Source: Bettongia penicillata ogilbyi
Lineage: Eukaryota; Chordata; Mammalia; Diprotodontia; Potoroidae
Assembly: GCA_023548195.1 (NCBI GenBank)
Contig: JAJHZJ010000577.1
Span: 1,542,574 to 1,606,573 of the forward strand
Length of the DNA stretch: 64,000 bases
Direction: 5' to 3'
Part shown: in pieces, positions 46,616 through 58,884 of the stretch
Numbering within the stretch: the stretch's first letter is position 1
How the letters are laid out: each line of letters opens with the position of its first letter
The notes under the pieces: generated by a model
The model's input: only the letters and a program-made list of their open reading frames with translations
The model's database searches: none
Told to the model about the DNA's origin: nothing
Translations under genes and position numbers: made by a program

Positions 46616-47059
46616 TGGAAGAGGTGATGGGATTTTTATTCATTCTGTCATCAATGATCTTAACAAATTAGGGATTTTCTAGTCCAAGAGCTAGAAAAGA
46701 AATTGTGTAGTCCTAGTGGATCAATCCGACAAGGAACTTCAATCCAAGCTCTTTCTAGAGAATTGGGGTAGGGGGTGGTGGCGGTGGAGAGAGTAGAAAA
46801 CAAGAGTAACCAAAAGATCATTCGCATTTCCACAGGCAGTGCCATTTTGGAGGGGAGGCCAGTGACTCAGGGCTCTGTTAGGAACATCTTGTTTCTTGTT
46901 TCAGAGTGTGAGAAAATTAGGCTCTGGGCCATTTCGGAGTCCATCCGACATCATCTCACCAAGCAAGAGTTTTATGTGTAGTTTCTGATGAATTAAATCT
47001 CTGTCCAAACCAACCAACCCCTAAACAGTGGCTTACATTTTGGGGGGCACTCCCTCTTT

Positions 47060-47720
47060 GCCGACTTGCCTTTCCCCCATGCCCCAGTCCCTTTACAGGC
47101 ACTCCAGGCTGCAAACCCTCAAAGCAGCAGATGGCCGGAATCCTCTGGCGTGCTTCTCGCCCTGGACAGGAGCTCGGAGGGAAGAGAGCCGGGAGAGCTA
47201 AGGCTGCGACTCTTTTACTGGAGCGTTTGGGGTTACCGCTGCTGCAGAGGCGGCGCCTCCTAGGGCGCGGCTCGGGGATCCAGACCAAATGCTGCTCATG
47301 GCCACCCCTCTCCTTGGCCCCACGCAGGGTCCTGATTGGTGGGTGCAGAGGGCTGGGTGCGTCCTCTCCCTACCAGGGAGGGAGCCGTACAAAGAGCGGG
47401 CGTAGTGCCCCACCCCTTGGCTGGCAGGCTGGAAACTTAACTGCTGCGCCTCTATCATCTTCAGCACCCGCTGCCCCTCCCCGCTCCACCCTCGTACCCT
47501 GCTTTCTCCAGGAGAACGATCGGCCCTCTCTTTGCTTCCTCTGGTACAGGTCCCGGGATACCGAGGCGGACGAAAAGAGCCTGGGAAGGCACAGGCAGCT
47601 CTGCCAAACTTCCGAGGACTGGAGTGAACTTTCAGGGCGGGATGACCATGGGGCGCTGGCCGGCAGTACCCCTTCTGCTCGTTCTTCTCGTCTGCTCTCA
47701 GGCTCTAGCTCAAGGTGAGA
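47060..47720 (+). promoter_or_regulatory. CpG island promoter of an unidentified gene
   Basis: This is the only part of the window with dense CpG and high GC content ('gctcggagggaagagagccg', 'gcggcgcctcctagggcgcg', 'ggcggacgaaaagagcctg'). An inverted CCAAT box (ATTGG) is at 47335-47339. A CACCC box is at about 47410-47415, and a weak TATA-like TACAAAG is at 47388-47394. The coding start is 230-310 bases downstream of these boxes. Transcription probably begins somewhere in 47400-47560, but the start site cannot be fixed. The region is free of repeats, as expected for a functional promoter. Confidence 0.8.
47648..47714 (+). CDS. First coding exon (signal peptide) of an unidentified secreted or membrane protein
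   Basis: The exon encodes 22 codons plus one base. The product starts MGRWPAVP, continues with a hydrophobic core LLLVLLVC, and ends with SQALAQ, a standard signal peptide with likely cleavage after ALA. I chose the ATG at 47648 because its context, ACCATGG, is an optimal Kozak site. An in-frame ATG at 47642 would add Met-Thr, and its context is good but weaker. The exon ends CAAG|GTGAGA at 47714/47715, a near-consensus donor in phase 1, which is common for exons carrying only a signal peptide. The protein therefore enters the secretory pathway. The mature sequence lies in exons outside the window or unrecognised, so neither family nor symbol can be assigned. This exon is partial. Confidence 0.75.
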
Positions 47721-48649
47721 GGCCCTGCGTGCCCCAGCATTTGCCAGAGTTGGGGTGTATGGGAGTTACAGCGTGCCTCTTTGGAATGGGGAAGGAAGGA
47801 TTTCAAGGCGGGGCGGGTGGGCAGTCAGCGCCACTTCTCTTGGAGAGTTCTCTCAAACAGCCCTGCTTTAGGGGGTTCTGGGACAGATCGGTCTGAGGGG
47901 ATCCCGCTAGTGGAGTCCCCTTGGGGGCGGGAAGAAGCGGGAGCAGAACTTCTCCTCCCTTTTGGGGTAGCAGATCTCGATATCAGTGGGGTCTACCTTA
48001 AGTTTGGGAGCAGTCTTCAGAAAGAGGAGACCAGAAGGCAGGCTTGTTTTTCCTCCTTTATTAAACAGAGCAGGAAACGTCAGCATGGGGGAAGGAGAGC
48101 AGGGAAGGCAGGAGGTGGAATTTTTGGAAAACTTGTTTGCCATATGTAGTTTGTACGCCTCTTGCAAGCATTTTGGACGTGCTGCAGTTAGTTTTGCCGT
48201 TTTCCAGCGGCAGCTTCCCCTCCAGATGAAAATCTGTGGGCAGCAAGTTAAAGGGATGGTAATTAGCAAAGGTCTGGCTAGGGCTTTATTGGTTGCCAGC
48301 GCAATTATTAAAGGAACTAGCGAGCCACTGGATTGAAGCCTGGCCGTTAGCCAGAGCTGGGTACTTTTTTCACCATCAGAAAAGCTTGATACTCCAAAAA
48401 GGAGAATGGACCTCTTTAGTAAACAACACCATTATTCTCAATAGGAGCACTATATTTTTCTCCCAGGGTGCAGTAGAAAGAAGTTAAACATGTTTGCATC
48501 AAGAAAATTCTCGGTGATATTAATGACTCAATTTGTGGTTCCCCGAAGATGGCCTTTAATTATGTGGATGGGGCAAGTATAATTGGTGGCTGGTTTTTTG
48601 AGAAGTAAAAATAATAGAGGTGATATTAATTAAAAAAAAGGGGGGAGAG

Positions 48650-48850
48650 GTAGCATATGTATTTATGTAATATATGTGAACATGTAAAACATGTTTTATA
48701 TAATTTATATATCTACATATTTATTATATATCTATATATCTATCTATACATATTTATATAATTCATTTATCTACTTACATGTATATGTGCATATGTCTAT
48801 GTGTGTATATACATATATAGAGAGACATGCACATATGTAATAAATGATGA
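48650..48850. repeat. AT-rich low-complexity block
   Basis: A mixture of 'tatata', 'tatctatc' and 'atatgt' motifs forms a decayed microsatellite. Confidence 0.8.
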
Positions 48851-50774
48851 CTTTACAACTCTTCCTTTGTCTCTCTGGAAGTAGTACTATGCTTCCAAGT
48901 AGTGTTTATGGCTTATAAAATCCAGATGGCTTGTAAGTTTCTTTCAAGTATGTGTGCCTGCTGCAGAAAGTTAAGCTAGGAGAAGACCCAGAGAAGTCTT
49001 CAGTTTCTTGTTGGAGTGCCAGCAATGTGGCATTTAAGCATTGGGGGTGTCCATGCTTGGAACCATGTTCTTAGTGAACATTTTAAAAACAATTCACATT
49101 TTTTGTGCGTTTCATTTTTGGTAGAAATTATAAGTTGAAGGTTGGGTGTTTATAAAATAGGAAGATTGAGGGGAAAGGAGAGAAGACAGTGTAAGATGCC
49201 CAAGAACTTAAGGATTTTTTTTCATGGCTTCCTGCCTCACCTTTTATTTGAGTGTCCTTTCTAGTCAGGTTTGGGTCCTAAAATGAAGTTGACTATTGCA
49301 GCATAGTAAAATTAGTGTAGTATTCACCATTTTCTCTCTTTGTGTTTGATATATCAGGTGGCATATGTTACTGTTGAGTTCCCGAATCCTTTCCTAAGGC
49401 ACAAGAAAAAAATCACAGCATGACACAGATATTTAAGGAAGTAATATTTCTGCACTTGCGCCTGTCTTCAGTAGTGGTTGGATATTTTAGATAGAGTTAA
49501 AGAAAGAAGAGAGGTGTAAAATATTTTGATCTTTTGAAGCCTTACTCCTCCAAAAATATAGGGATGGACTGAGGTTCAGGAAACTCCCAAGTTACAATGA
49601 GTATTGTGCCCCAAAATATTTTCTAAATTTTTTAAAACTAGGAAACACAATTTCCCATAGCACTCAAAATGGTAAATAGGGTCTCACACTATCTCATAAA
49701 AGCCTATTTAGCTGTTAATTCAATTAGATTATAGTACTAATAGTACTGTTCTGAGTTCTAGATTCTGGGAATGTGGAATCAAATGGTCCAGAATAAAGAT
49801 AAGTAGAGTATCATAGATATTCATGGATTCTGGTTTTTGAAAAAAAGATTTCCAAGTTTTGCCACAATAGATTGCTTGGCAGCAGTAGTACAAAGTTTTT
49901 GCTTTTGTTGTTTTGGAGTTTTTTTAGGGAACAGTGGGGACAGTAGACTTTCTAAGTATGGGTCTTTTAAGTTTGGGAATGGTAGCCTATGGCATGCTAG
50001 ATAGATACTGCTCAAACCGGTATTTAGAAGTCAGCAAACCTGGAAATCAGTACCTGATTTATTGCTATCTCTATTGATTATTGCTAGCTTTGTTTATTGT
50101 TGTGGAGACCTAAGATTATTAAAATAATAATGGGGATTAAATTTAAAAGTGTCTTGTGTCCTCTGTACAGAGTCAGTTAAACATTTACCCGTATACTACT
50201 GGTTGCAAAATCAGAAAAACTTCTGCAGATTGGAATTCTAAGTGGTCGATCACTGAACAGGGGATAAACATGTGACCCAAGTTCTATGCTGTGTCATTTA
50301 GACTACGCCAGATTGTCTACACAATTTAAGAACATCTGTTAACTAAGTAAAAACTAATTAAGCAGCTTGAGGCCCCTCTTGTGAGCTTTCCTTACTTTAC
50401 TCAAGTCTACTCATGTTTTTAATACATCTTCCAACAGTGTCTGTCTTATGTCAGACAAAGCTGGAGAAATACTCAAATGTAATTGCCATTTCATTTTTAA
50501 AAAGGAAGAAGAGATTTTTCAGTATTGTGCTTACCAGAAAATTTACTCAAATTTATATAAGCACCGACAGGATTTTATCAGTGATACAAAAATGAATACA
50601 CTTTTTTTTAACTTACAAAATCAATTCCTCTTTCTATAAAAGTATTTTGTCACTTTAAACATTTTTCAAGGTGATATCCCACAAACTTTGGGGGAAAGTG
50701 CTGCTTTTTGCTACAGAGATTTTCTATTATGAACAGCTTTATAAGTTGTAAGCGGAGTAAGAACTACCTAACAA

Positions 50775-50942
50775 AGTAGCATTGTAGAAAGGGTAGCCAG
50801 TCTTTTCTTTGAGATCTGAGTTCAAATTCCCGTTCTGCCATTTACTTCTACTCTGTAGGTCTCAGTTTCCTCATTTGTAAAATGAGATTGGGCAGGATGG
50901 TTTCTCTCCAAATTCCCTTCCACTTCATTGTTTATGATCCTA
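50775..50942 (+). repeat. MIR-type SINE
   Basis: 'gagatctgagttcaaattcc', 'ggtctcagtttcctcatttg' and 'taaaatgagattgggcagg' are a clear MIR in sense orientation within the intron. Confidence 0.8.
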
Positions 50943-51874
50943 CTAATGTTCTAGACTCTTACTACTAAATCCTTTTAGAAGAGTAAATCTTATGCTTTTG
51001 CTTGCACCTCTCAATGAGCAAGTGGAGGAAGTTCCTGGAAACTAGCTGCCAAATTATTTTGTTAGACATTCATACATAATTCCTTAATTTTCTTGATTAA
51101 ATATGAGGATTATTATTCTCATATTATTATTTATTATTAATTATTATTAAGGGGATTGCAAAAGTTTTTTGGATAAAAGATTAAAGTATGTGTGTGTATT
51201 ACCTACTGGAAGATTTTCAGATTCTAATCTCTATGATAGATAACACACTGCAGTATTATTTATTGAAACCAATTTTTACTAACTTTGTGATATTAAAGAA
51301 GTATCCATGTTTCAGTTGGGGATGACTTGCCAGTCTTTGTGAATGCCTTAGAAACACTCAGTATTACTCATGCATCAATTCTTGTGGTTGCACAAATCAT
51401 ATACGAATATAACTGTTGAGGAAACATAACTTCCTTTTTCCTCTCTCAGATTAAGATTTCTGCTATCTCAGCTCCCATCAATCACGTAGTCTCAAAAGAA
51501 ATGGCCTTTTGGCATAGCTTTTGAACATACCTTTGTCTTAAAGTGTTAACTGATTAATCCTTATCTCTTCTAAGTGCAAAGTACATATGATTTTGCGGAT
51601 ACTTACTAAAAATAGGTAACCGGCTCTTTAGATTGGAGAATAAGTCACTAAAATTGAGATAGAACCTTGTTGTGGATGGAAAAAAATTCTCCTTGCCAAT
51701 ATAACCCAAACTGTTTTTGTACATAGTAATGCCAATTTTTATTATTGTAGCTTGAACAGTCATTTGTCTGAATGTGTTACTGTTAGCCAAAATGCGTAGG
51801 AAAGAGTCTAAACAAAGAGTGTATCAATTGCAACAAGATTATATTGTAATAAAATGATCATAATGTGTATTGTA

Positions 51875-52077
51875 ACGAATAGAATGCTGGACTGGGAATT
51901 AGGAAGACTTGTATTCTAATACTGCCTCTGACAGGGTGAGCTAGTCTCTTAATCTTTGCACTTGTTTCCTCATTTTTAAAATGGAAATAATAATGCTTAC
52001 AGTATTTTTTGTCTCCAAGGTTATTGTGAAGTCCAAATGAAACAATGAACATAAAGCATTTTTGCAAATTTTAAAGT

Positions 52078-52078
<1 letters not shown>
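51875..52078 (+). repeat. MIR-type SINE
   Basis: 'aatgctggactgggaattag', 'aagacttgtattctaatact', 'tgtttcctcatttttaaaat' and 'ggaaataataatgcttac' define the element. It ends at a TA array. Confidence 0.8.

Positions 52079-52111
<33 letters not shown>
52079..52111. repeat. (TA)n microsatellite
   Basis: About 16 TA units follow the end of a MIR. Confidence 0.95.
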
Positions 52112-52113
<2 letters not shown>

Positions 52114-52249
52114 TTTAGAATGACAGTGATATTTTTATTACTTGTAAAGAACAAATTTATCATCACTGTCCTTTAAGGTAAAAGGTATTAAGTATAGCCT
52201 TTTGATTATGTCAATAACTAAATATTTACCAGTCAAAATGTTTTTGGTT

Positions 52250-53030
52250 GAAGTGATGAAAAAACATTTATTAAACACCTGATGTGGCATTATGCTAAAG
52301 AATGAAGATACAAAGATAAACAGGAAATAGTCCCTTCCCTCAAGAAGCTTAAATTCTAAGAGGCATGGGAGACAACTTGGGTGCATATGTATATAATGCA
52401 CCCATGTATGCATGCACAAACACATGTATATGTGTGGATAGAAAATAATAAACACAAAAGTCACAAGGAACTAGCTGCCAGGATGATAAAGGAAGGACTT
52501 ATGTAGTAAATGAGGCTTAAGCTGAGTTTTGGAGGAAGCTAGAGATTTTGAGGTGTGTATTCCAGACATGGCAGACAGCCTATGTAAAAGAAATGGAGAT
52601 GAGGATGTCACATGTAAAGAATAGCAAAAAGGCAAATTTGGCTGGATAGTTAAGTCTGTGGAAATGAGTAATATGTAGGCAGATGCCAGATTATGAAGAA
52701 CATGAAATGTCACACAAAGGAGTTCACATTTTGTCCTAGAGGCAATAGGGGGCCTGTGGAATTTTTTGAATAGGGGAGAGACATTCTTAAAGCTGTGTTT
52801 TAGGACTATCACTGGTAATTATGTATGTGGAAGCCAAATTGGAGGAGGGAAGTTTAAGTTGGGATATCAGTCAGGAAGCTATTGCAATATTTTAGGCAGG
52901 AATTAAAGAACAGTTGAATTAGGATGGTGGCTTAGTAAGTAAGGAAAGGATGCTGTACTAGGGTGGTGGTTGTGTGAGTGTAGAGAAGGAAGGTAATGAT
53001 AATGAGTCAGTAGAAGAGATTTCTTCTTTT
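52250..53030 (-). repeat. Long L2-like element, reversed
   Basis: It begins with the reversed L2-type end ('acatttattaaacacctg', 'tcccttccctcaagaagctt'). It then runs through a body with 'gctgagttttggaggaagc', 'gccagattatgaagaac', 'caggaagctattgcaatatt' and 'gggtggtggttgtgtgag'. The same order occurs in the split copy at 23186-23815. No open frame is retained. I recognise the series as an old, widespread mammalian repeat, but its exact family name is uncertain. Confidence 0.65.
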
Positions 53031-53034
53031 AGGA

Positions 53035-53218
53035 GTCAACTATATAATGGAAAGAGTGTTAGACATGAAAACAGGAAATCTAGGTTTGAGCGCTTACTCT
53101 GACAGTTACGATCCATGTGATTCACTTAACCTCTCAGCCTCAGTTTTTTCTTTGTAAAATGGGAATAATATGGTATCATTGTCAGATAAGTACTATATAA
53201 ACATGAATAATAATAGTG
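53035..53218 (+). repeat. MIR-type SINE
   Basis: 'tggaaagagtgttagacatg', 'ttcacttaacctctcagcc' and 'tcagttttttctttgtaaaa' match a MIR. Confidence 0.8.
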
Positions 53219-53229
53219 ACATATTTGTG

Positions 53230-53440
53230 TTGTTCATGGGATCATAGATTTAAGACTGGAAAAGACTTCATATCCATCAAATCCAGTTTTTTTAAATTTA
53301 TAATTAGGGAAACAGATCCAGAGAGTTTAAATAGCTTTTTAATGTCACACAAAGTGTCATAAAGTGATAAAGTCAGGCTTTGAATACAGGTTTTCCTGCT
53401 CCAATTCGAATGTTTTTTCACTTTTTCTAGTGCCTACTAT
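53230..53440 (-). repeat. MIR/SINE-type fragment, reversed
   Basis: 'gggaaacagatccagagag', 'aatgtcacacaaagtgtc' and 'aggctttgaatacaggtttt' belong to a reversed SINE-type element. Confidence 0.6.
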
Positions 53441-53469
53441 GTACTAGACACTTATGCAGATATCTCATT

Positions 53470-53652
53470 TGCTCCTCACAGCAAACTCATAGTAAATGAT
53501 CTTCATTTTGTAGTTGAGGTAACTGAAGTATACAAAGGTAAAGTAATGTGCCCAGAATGACACAGCTAGTAAATGTCTGAGGCTAGATTTGAACTCCGGT
53601 CTTTCTGTTTTTAGACCCAGAACTTGACCCATTGTGCCACCTGCTGCCTCTA
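53470..53652 (-). repeat. tRNA/MIR-type SINE, reversed
   Basis: 'ttcattttgtagttgaggta', 'gacacagctagtaaatgtc', 'gctagatttgaactccggtc' and 'cattgtgccacctgctgcc' form a clear reversed SINE, good to its 5' end. Confidence 0.85.
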
Positions 53653-53661
53653 GGAAGTAGG

Positions 53662-53830
53662 AGACATCATGCTGTAGTAGAAAGTGCATTAAACTGATAG
53701 TCAAGAGAGCTGAGTTCCAGTTATACCTCTCCTATAACTCTAACACGCTGTGTGACTTTTATCTTTCTGTCCCTTAATTTCTTAAGAGTTGGAATAGATG
53801 GTATTTAAAGTCTATCTTAAGAATTTAAGT
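53662..53830 (+). repeat. MIR-type SINE
   Basis: 'catgctgtagtagaaagtgc', 'tcaagagagctgagttccag' and 'ctaacacgctgtgtgact' match. It is adjacent to a reversed SINE, giving a head-to-head pair. Confidence 0.75.
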
Positions 53831-53989
53831 AGAATATTGTTTACAAGCCTGGAAGATGAAGTGGTAAAGGAATTTAAAACAATGTTGGTACCTAATCCTT
53901 GGGTCTCAATTTTTTTAACCAAATAATTCTATTATGAAGAATAGCTCAGAAAATTATAATGTAACACGATATAAGGTATGTGAAGGACA

Positions 53990-54570
53990 GTATAAATCTC
54001 TCCTTTATTTCTTGATTAAGATAAAGTATACAGAAACATGAGAAGACATATGAATTAACAGAAAAGTGAAGGAAGAAGTATTAAAAAAACATCCATTTTA
54101 CACAATGAATACAACAATGGAAATGCAAAGAACAAAATAATCAAATGTGAAGGACTGTATAATAATATAAATAAATAATATCCCCAAAGAAGAGATGAAA
54201 GGACAAAAAACTCTTGTAACAAAGATGTATAGTCAAGCAAAACAGATTCCTACAGTTTCCATGTCCAAAACAGAGTACGTCTTGTTTTACGCTTGAATCA
54301 ACAATCTCTCTTTCAGGTGGTGGGTAGCCTAGATCTTCATCAATTCTCTGAAACTGTAATTGGTTACGGAATTGATCAGAGATCTTATGTTTTTTTAAAG
54401 TTGTTGTCTTTATAGCATTCTCCCGGTTCTACTCACTTCACTGTATCAGGTCATATAAATCTTTCTAAGTTTCTCTGAAGCCATCCTTTTCTTATGGCAC
54501 AATTGTATTCCATTACAGACATTTAGTTTATTCATCCTTTTGGTTGAAATAAAAATATATTGTATATGTG
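53990..54570 (-). mobile_element. L1 3' end fragment, reversed
   Basis: 'ttctcccggttctactcac', 'atcaggtcatataaatct', 'aattgtattccattacagac' and 'tagtttattcatcctttt' are the reversed 3' part of L1. It is 5'-truncated just after the start of the ORF2 C-terminal region. Confidence 0.65.
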
Positions 54571-54599
54571 GGGATGACAAATTTGTGTTGAATGCCTAG

Positions 54600-55065
54600 T
54601 AGAAGGATGTTAGGGTGACTGGGTCTGATCTCTTAGGCCCACAGGCCTTATCTGACCGGCAGTGCCTGTAGGCCTTGGTGGAGTGAGCTGTAAGTAATGA
54701 CTGAGGCAGGAGACAAAATAGTGAAGAACTCCGTTTATGGTAGCAGCAAGCAGTGCTTTTATCTTTTTCCTGACACTAGAGCCCTAAGTGGACCTATCAG
54801 CAAATAGTCTACCCTAATAAGGAAATACTATCCCTATGACCAGGACTGCCCAGGACTGACATGTAGCCCCTAGAAAGAAAAACATCTTGGGCCTTCTTTG
54901 TTCTCCCAGGGCCCGGGGAAATAGCCTTGAGCAAAACAGGGGCGGAACCCTTCCTCCCAGCGCCATCTTGTTCATGCCTTACCAGTCTCCCCTCAGTTTA
55001 CCTGAGTCGTGACCAGTGAATGCCATCCAAGAGGCTGGGGGTTGGCAATTCCCTTACAGAAAGAG
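54600..55065 (-). mobile_element. Probable solo LTR, minus orientation
   Basis: The block is richer in GC and CpG than its surroundings. It contains 'ctgaggcaggagacaaaata' and 'aactccgtttatggtagcag' near the left side, like the reversed R/U5 side of an LTR, and 'cagcgccatcttgttcatgc' near the right. Nothing retroviral lies beside it, so if it is an LTR it is solitary. The borders are approximate and no duplication was confirmed. Confidence 0.4.
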
Positions 55066-55069
55066 GCAC

Positions 55070-56865
55070 TCAGGAAGCAACTGGAAAACTATTCAGTGCT
55101 AAACTCTATGATACTGACCGTAAGATCAGTGAAGTTCTGCTTTCCTGGGGAAAACTTATTGGAATAGGTAAGACTTGAACTGCCTCTTGAAAGACAGGAA
55201 ATTTTAGGATCATGTATTGGAAAGATGGAGAGCATTCCATATCCCAAGTAAATTCTGTGGAGTATATTGGTTAATTATGATAAATAAAATTATGATAAAT
55301 AATTATGACTAGAAAACACTTCTGCTGAGGTTAGTTAGAAAACCCAACTAATATAAGTAAAAGTCATATAGGACCAAAGAGAATATATGTCTTCCTGAAA
55401 ATGTACAGATATAGCCTACTGTACTTGGTGTAGGAGACAGTGTATCAAAGCTTATTTAGGATCAGAATTCCAAGAGAATGTCTGTTGTTCATCATTTGAG
55501 GATGGATCTTAAATCAGGGTGAGACAGCTGAATCATCTGTCCTCGTGATGTTTGGTTTCTTTCTTACTAACATTTTTCTCTGGGCTCTCTTTCAGGAGTG
55601 CATTATTGAGATTACTGCTGTTAAAAAGGAAGTGGTACTCAGAATGTGCCATGGATAGCTTTATGAAGTTCAGGGGCCTTGGGCTTGTTAATTACAGAAC
55701 AACGTTTAGGATTATGTTTTTTCTGCATTTCTTAAAAGAACAGTGTACCCAAATAACCTTTCCTCAAATTGAGCGATTTACTTATGGGGCATACTTGAAC
55801 TAGGGCTTTGCTTCAGACTGGGAAATTTAAAGAGCCACTTCTGACACGTCCCCTGGTTTGTGGCATTGTGCCCAGCTATGAGGATAAGTAAGCAATAAGA
55901 TAGTAGGAGTAGGGGCTTGCTTTATATCTAGTTACCTTTTGTGGGAAGAACCCTGACTGGCTGGACATGAGATTTATCCCCTCTAGGTGGAGAGGAAATC
56001 TGGACTACATAGTCCCTTCTGTGAGCCTCTCAGGGCTTCTACTTTTGTGAAGGGGATATGCTAGGCTGCCCAGAAGCTAGCCATTGTTCATGGGAGGGCA
56101 GTGCTTCCTCTGAGAGCCACAGGGATCAAAGCCTGAGCAAGGGAGCTGGGGCCATAGCCCTTGATGTGGATTCCCATGTGGATAGATGCTTTTGTATTCT
56201 TATATCTCTGGGATCTCTGATTTCCCTGAATTTTTCTCTCCCAGGAACCCCAAACTTCCTTTGGTGCGCTTCTCCCTTTGGGAAGCAGGGCTGAACTGTC
56301 TTGTCTATAAGGAAATGTGACCTTCAGGGTCTGGGAATTCTGAGTAGGGGTGGTCAGTCACTTCACTTGGCTAAGACTAGCCTGGGAGGTGGAGGGCCAT
56401 GGTGTCTCAGGAATCTCTCTCTCTCTCTCTCTCCCTCCCCCATCATTGTCTCCTTTTATTTTCTGTCCCTTAAAGCAAAATGTTTCCTGCTGACTAGTGG
56501 TGGGAGTAAGATTGGGAATGGATGACTGACTGTGTGCTCAGGAGGTAACTGAAAGAACTGAGATTGGGAGGTGGCAGCCTCTCTACCCAGATCCTTGTCC
56601 TGAGTCATGAGTAAAAGGGCTGCTGCTATGAAATCACTGTTTGGCCAAAGAGAGGCCTAATTTCAACAACCTAAATGAAAATGTGCTGTCCTAGGAGTCC
56701 AGACCCAGGTGCTAATTTCTGTTTTGATGACTAAGCCAGGGCTTCTGTCCTTCCTCCCCCTATATAATAGTATGGTTGGAGAAAGATGATCTATGAGGTC
56801 TCTTAAGGCTCAAATAATTGAAGTTTGAGATTTGGACTCTACTTGATTCCATTTCAGCTTAATCT
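55070..56865. other. Unassigned intronic stretch
   Basis: I found no named repeat and no convincing exon. The frame at 55552-55803 begins at a plausible ATG, but no domain or conserved motif is evident and there is no strong splice acceptor before it. A short CT run lies at 56418-56436. Confidence 0.4.
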
Positions 56866-56877
56866 CAGTTCCAATAA

Positions 56878-56965
56878 AATAGGAAGTAGGATCCCTCTGT
56901 GACCTTGGGCAAGTCCGTTCCCATCTGTGCAGCATCAATTTCCTCCTCTGTAAAAATTTATAGGC
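56878..56965 (+). repeat. MIR fragment
   Basis: 'ctgtgaccttgggcaagtcc' and 'cagcatcaatttcctcctct' with 'gtaaaaattta' form the MIR core. Confidence 0.75.
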
Positions 56966-57099
56966 TCAATTAAACAAATCCTAATCTTCTCCAGCTGGAA
57001 TGTGATAACCCGCCCCTTAACATTTAAAAAATTTGAGTTCAAATTCTCTCCCTCCCTACAGTTTCACCTCCACCCATTAAGAAGAAAAGTAATATGATG

Positions 57100-58165
57100 C
57101 CCATTATATATGTGAAGTCATGAAAAATATTTCTTTATTAGATATATTGCAAAAAAGGGCAAGAATAAAGTGAAAAAAATCTGCTTCAATCTGAACTCAG
57201 AGTTCATTGGATCACTCTCTGGAGGTGGATAACATTTTCCATCCTAACTCTTTTGGAATTGTCTTAGGTCATTGGAGATTAGCTAAGTCACAGTTGATCA
57301 TCATTGCAATATTGATGATACTGTGTACAATGTTCTCCTGGTTCTGTTCACTTCACTTTGCATCAATTCATATGAAGATTTTCTGAAACTATCCCTTTCA
57401 CCATGTCTTATAGCATAGCAGTATTTCATCGTAATCACATACCACATCTTGTTCAGTCTTTCCCCACTTGACGGGCATCCCTTCAATTTCCAATTTTTTT
57501 TGCCAGCACAAAAACACCTTCTATAAATATTTTTTTGTATAAATGGGTACCTTTTTTTTATCTCTTTGGGATACATACCTAGTAGCTGGGTCAAAGGGTA
57601 TGTACAATTTTATAGCCTTTAGGGCATAGTTACAAATAATTCTCCAGAATGGGTTGCCTCGTTCACAGCTGTACCAATAGTCCATCAGTGTACCTATTTT
57701 TCCATATTCCCTCCAGCATTTGTCATTTTCCATTTCTGTCATGTTAGCTAATCTGATAGGTGAGGTGGTACCTCAGAGTTGTTTTAACTTGCATTTCTCC
57801 AATTATTAGTGATTTTTAGTAATTTTGAACATTTTTAATATGGTGTGATAGTTCTGACTTCTGAAAACTTTCTATTCATGTCCTTTCACCATTTGTTAAC
57901 TAGAGAATAACTTATTTTTATAAAATTTGCTCAGTTCTCCATATATGTGAGAAATGAGACCTTTATCAGAGAAATTTCCTATAAAATTTCCCCCAGTTTC
58001 CTGCTTTCTTTCTAATTTTGGGTGCATTGATTTTGTTTGTGCAAAACCCCTTTAATTTCATGTAGTCAGAATTATCCATTTTACCTCCAATGATTCTCTC
58101 TCTTTCTTTGTTTTGTCACAAACTCCTCCTTTATCCATAAATCTGACAGGGAATTTTTTTCCCTA
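57100..58165 (-). mobile_element. L1 ORF2 C-terminus and 3' UTR, reversed
   Basis: The reversed series 'tgttctcctggttctgttca', 'cttgttcagtctttccccac', 'tctccagaatgggttgcctc', 'attgattttgtttgtgcaaa' and 'taaatctgacagggaatttt' matches the other L1 3' halves. The insertion is 5'-truncated near 58165 and its frames are broken. Confidence 0.8.
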
Positions 58166-58423
58166 CTTCTCTAATTGAAAGCAATACTTTGAAAATTTAA
58201 TGTGGGTGTTGCTTTCAAGTCCTTTTTCAGTCCATATCGCTCCAACACCCCCTCCGTCCAAAGGCATCTCAGTTATTTGGATGTAACATTATCACCACTT
58301 TTCCCCTCCTTTTAGGAACCTGGATTCTTAGATGTCAAGTGTGAAGAAATAACTGACCTTAGCACCTAATTATTAAGAATATTTTTTTAAAATAGGAAAC
58401 TACCAGGTAGCTTTTTCTTCTAG

Positions 58424-58427
58424 TGTA

Positions 58428-58489
<62 letters not shown>

Positions 58490-58492
58490 TGG
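58424..58492 (+). repeat. (GT)n microsatellite
   Basis: About 30 GT units with two 'tatg' breaks. Confidence 0.95.
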
Positions 58493-58739
58493 CCAAGAAG
58501 TAAGGGAGACATCCCCGCAGCAGGCTCTATTTTTTGCTCGTTTGGTCTGGGAACTGGTGTCCCATATCTGACTCCTTTTTCGTCACTCATGGGGTGGTGT
58601 CTGTTACTCCCTCTTCTCATCTAAGGATGCCTTTTGTTCCACTTGTTCTAAAGGTTGTTTGTAGGACTTTCTCCAGATTAAAAAAAACCAAACAAACAAA
58701 TATCTTAATTGTGACATAACCATAATCTATTCTGCTAGT

Positions 58740-58832
58740 TACCGAGAGTTTCCTGAAGCTGTGAGAGGTCAAAAGACTTGAACTCAGGTTTCCTTGAATT
58801 GGAAGCCAACTCTCCACCCCCTAAGTCACAAT
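58740..58832 (-). repeat. MIR/SINE fragment, reversed
   Basis: 'gacttgaactcaggtttcc' and 'tggaagccaactctccacc' are part of a reversed SINE core. Confidence 0.55.
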
Positions 58833-58884
58833 ACTTCTTGGGAAAAATAATAATTAATAACAATAGTTATTTTGTTGTTAGTAT

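Noticed and set aside
47131..48149. Several long open frames through the CpG island, including a 195-codon frame
   Set aside because: GC-rich DNA has few stop codons. The frames conflict with one another and cross the clear splice donor at 47715. Only the signal-peptide frame has a good start context and exon structure.
55552..55803. 83-codon frame as a second exon of the intron-bearing gene
   Set aside because: There is no strong acceptor in the right phase, no domain, and it includes its own ATG and stop. It was judged a chance frame.
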